This document shows, piece after piece, positions 63,818-64,000 of a DNA stretch of 64,000 nt. A program made the position numbers and the translations under genes. The first letter of the stretch is position 1; each line of letters starts with the position of its first letter. Source of the DNA: Pseudomonadota bacterium (GTDB lineage Bacteria > Pseudomonadota > Gammaproteobacteria > Burkholderiales > Rhodocyclaceae); assembly GCA_018241695.1 (NCBI GenBank), contig JAFEDH010000010.1, positions 1 to 64,000 of the forward strand, written 5' to 3'. A model generated the notes under the pieces. The model saw only the letters and a list, made by a program, of their open reading frames with translations, had not been told where the DNA came from and ran no database searches.

Positions 63818-64000
63818 TCATGCCTCTCCGATATTCTGTACCCAGCCGATGGCTTCGGTAAGACACAACCCCAAGGATTGCAGTCGCATTGGCGGGTCGA
63901 TGCGCTTGAGCAGTGCCTGGGTATTTTCCATGTCCCCGGCATCATAAAATTCCGTAAGTCGCAGGATCAAGCCGAGACCATCTTCCTGACCAAGAAGGGC
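63818..64000 (-). CDS. C-terminal end of a gene running off the right edge
   Basis: On the minus strand a frame open to the window edge ends at a TGA at 63820-63818. Its last 60 residues include LGLILRLTEFYDAGDMENTQ and LCLTEAIGWVQNIGEA. The pattern of a GD-containing helix followed by a closing EAIxW helix resembles the tail of EAL-HDOD or HDOD signalling proteins, but this is a weak match from memory. It converges on the capsule operon and marks its end. Confidence 0.6.
   Translation of the reverse strand, partial: ALLGQEDGLGLILRLTEFYDAGDMENTQALLKRIDPPMRLQSLGLCLTEAIGWVQNIGEA

Overview
The window reads as a chromosomal segment of a moderately GC-rich Gram-negative bacterium, most likely a betaproteobacterium. 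The smpB/ratA-rnfH-guaB-guaA neighbourhood, tRNA-Leu followed by tig-clpP-clpX-lon, the hpnCDE hopanoid genes and remnants resembling a Tn4371-type conjugative element all fit. The placement is inferred from gene content and order. It was not tested by a search.

Positions 1-24000 are ordinary core genome: an SDR oxidoreductase; DNA-3-methyladenine glycosylase coupled to a PatZ-like acyl-CoA synthetase/acetyltransferase; a methyltransferase; the divergent tesA/ABC-ATPase pair; a uracil-DNA-glycosylase-family protein; hpnC-hpnD-hpnE (farnesyl-PP to squalene); tRNA-Leu(UAG); trigger factor, ClpP, ClpX and Lon, with a good sigma-32 promoter before lon; a secreted NlpC/P60 hydrolase; the ribosomal oxygenase RoxA; RlmD; SmpB; RatA-RnfH; and guaB-guaA.

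Positions 24000-28430 are a small decayed island at the guaA 3' end. It holds paired CTATCG repeats, an EexN-like entry-exclusion lipoprotein, a broken trbE fragment, an abiEi-abiEii toxin-antitoxin operon with its own inverted-repeat operators and a SLATT-type membrane gene behind it, and an 853-bp IS5-family element with an A8 frameshift site. A degenerate copy of the guaA end sequence lies directly after the IS.

Positions 28455-63764 are a single-direction array of about 25 genes for an ABC-transporter-dependent capsule. It opens with a one-module reducing polyketide/fatty acid synthase of 2560 residues and a PLP alpha-oxoamine synthase, a pair resembling rhizobial RkpA/RkpG. After these come GDP-mannose synthesis (manC), export genes (kpsE, kpsM, kpsT, and later an OPX lipoprotein), GDP-D-glycero-D-manno-heptose genes (hddC, gmhB, hddA), several SDR sugar-nucleotide enzymes, four glycosyltransferase genes, an FkbM methyltransferase, a sulfotransferase-like protein, a secreted beta-helix protein, an LhgO-like oxidase, a FemAB-like acyltransferase and a KpsS-like protein. 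The simplest reading is that the synthase builds an acyl chain, the alpha-oxoamine synthase releases it as an aminoketone lipid, and this lipid anchors or primes a heptose-containing, possibly sulfated capsule exported by KpsMTE and the OPX protein. That lipid step is the least described and most interesting part of the window. A partial gene on the minus strand closes the window.
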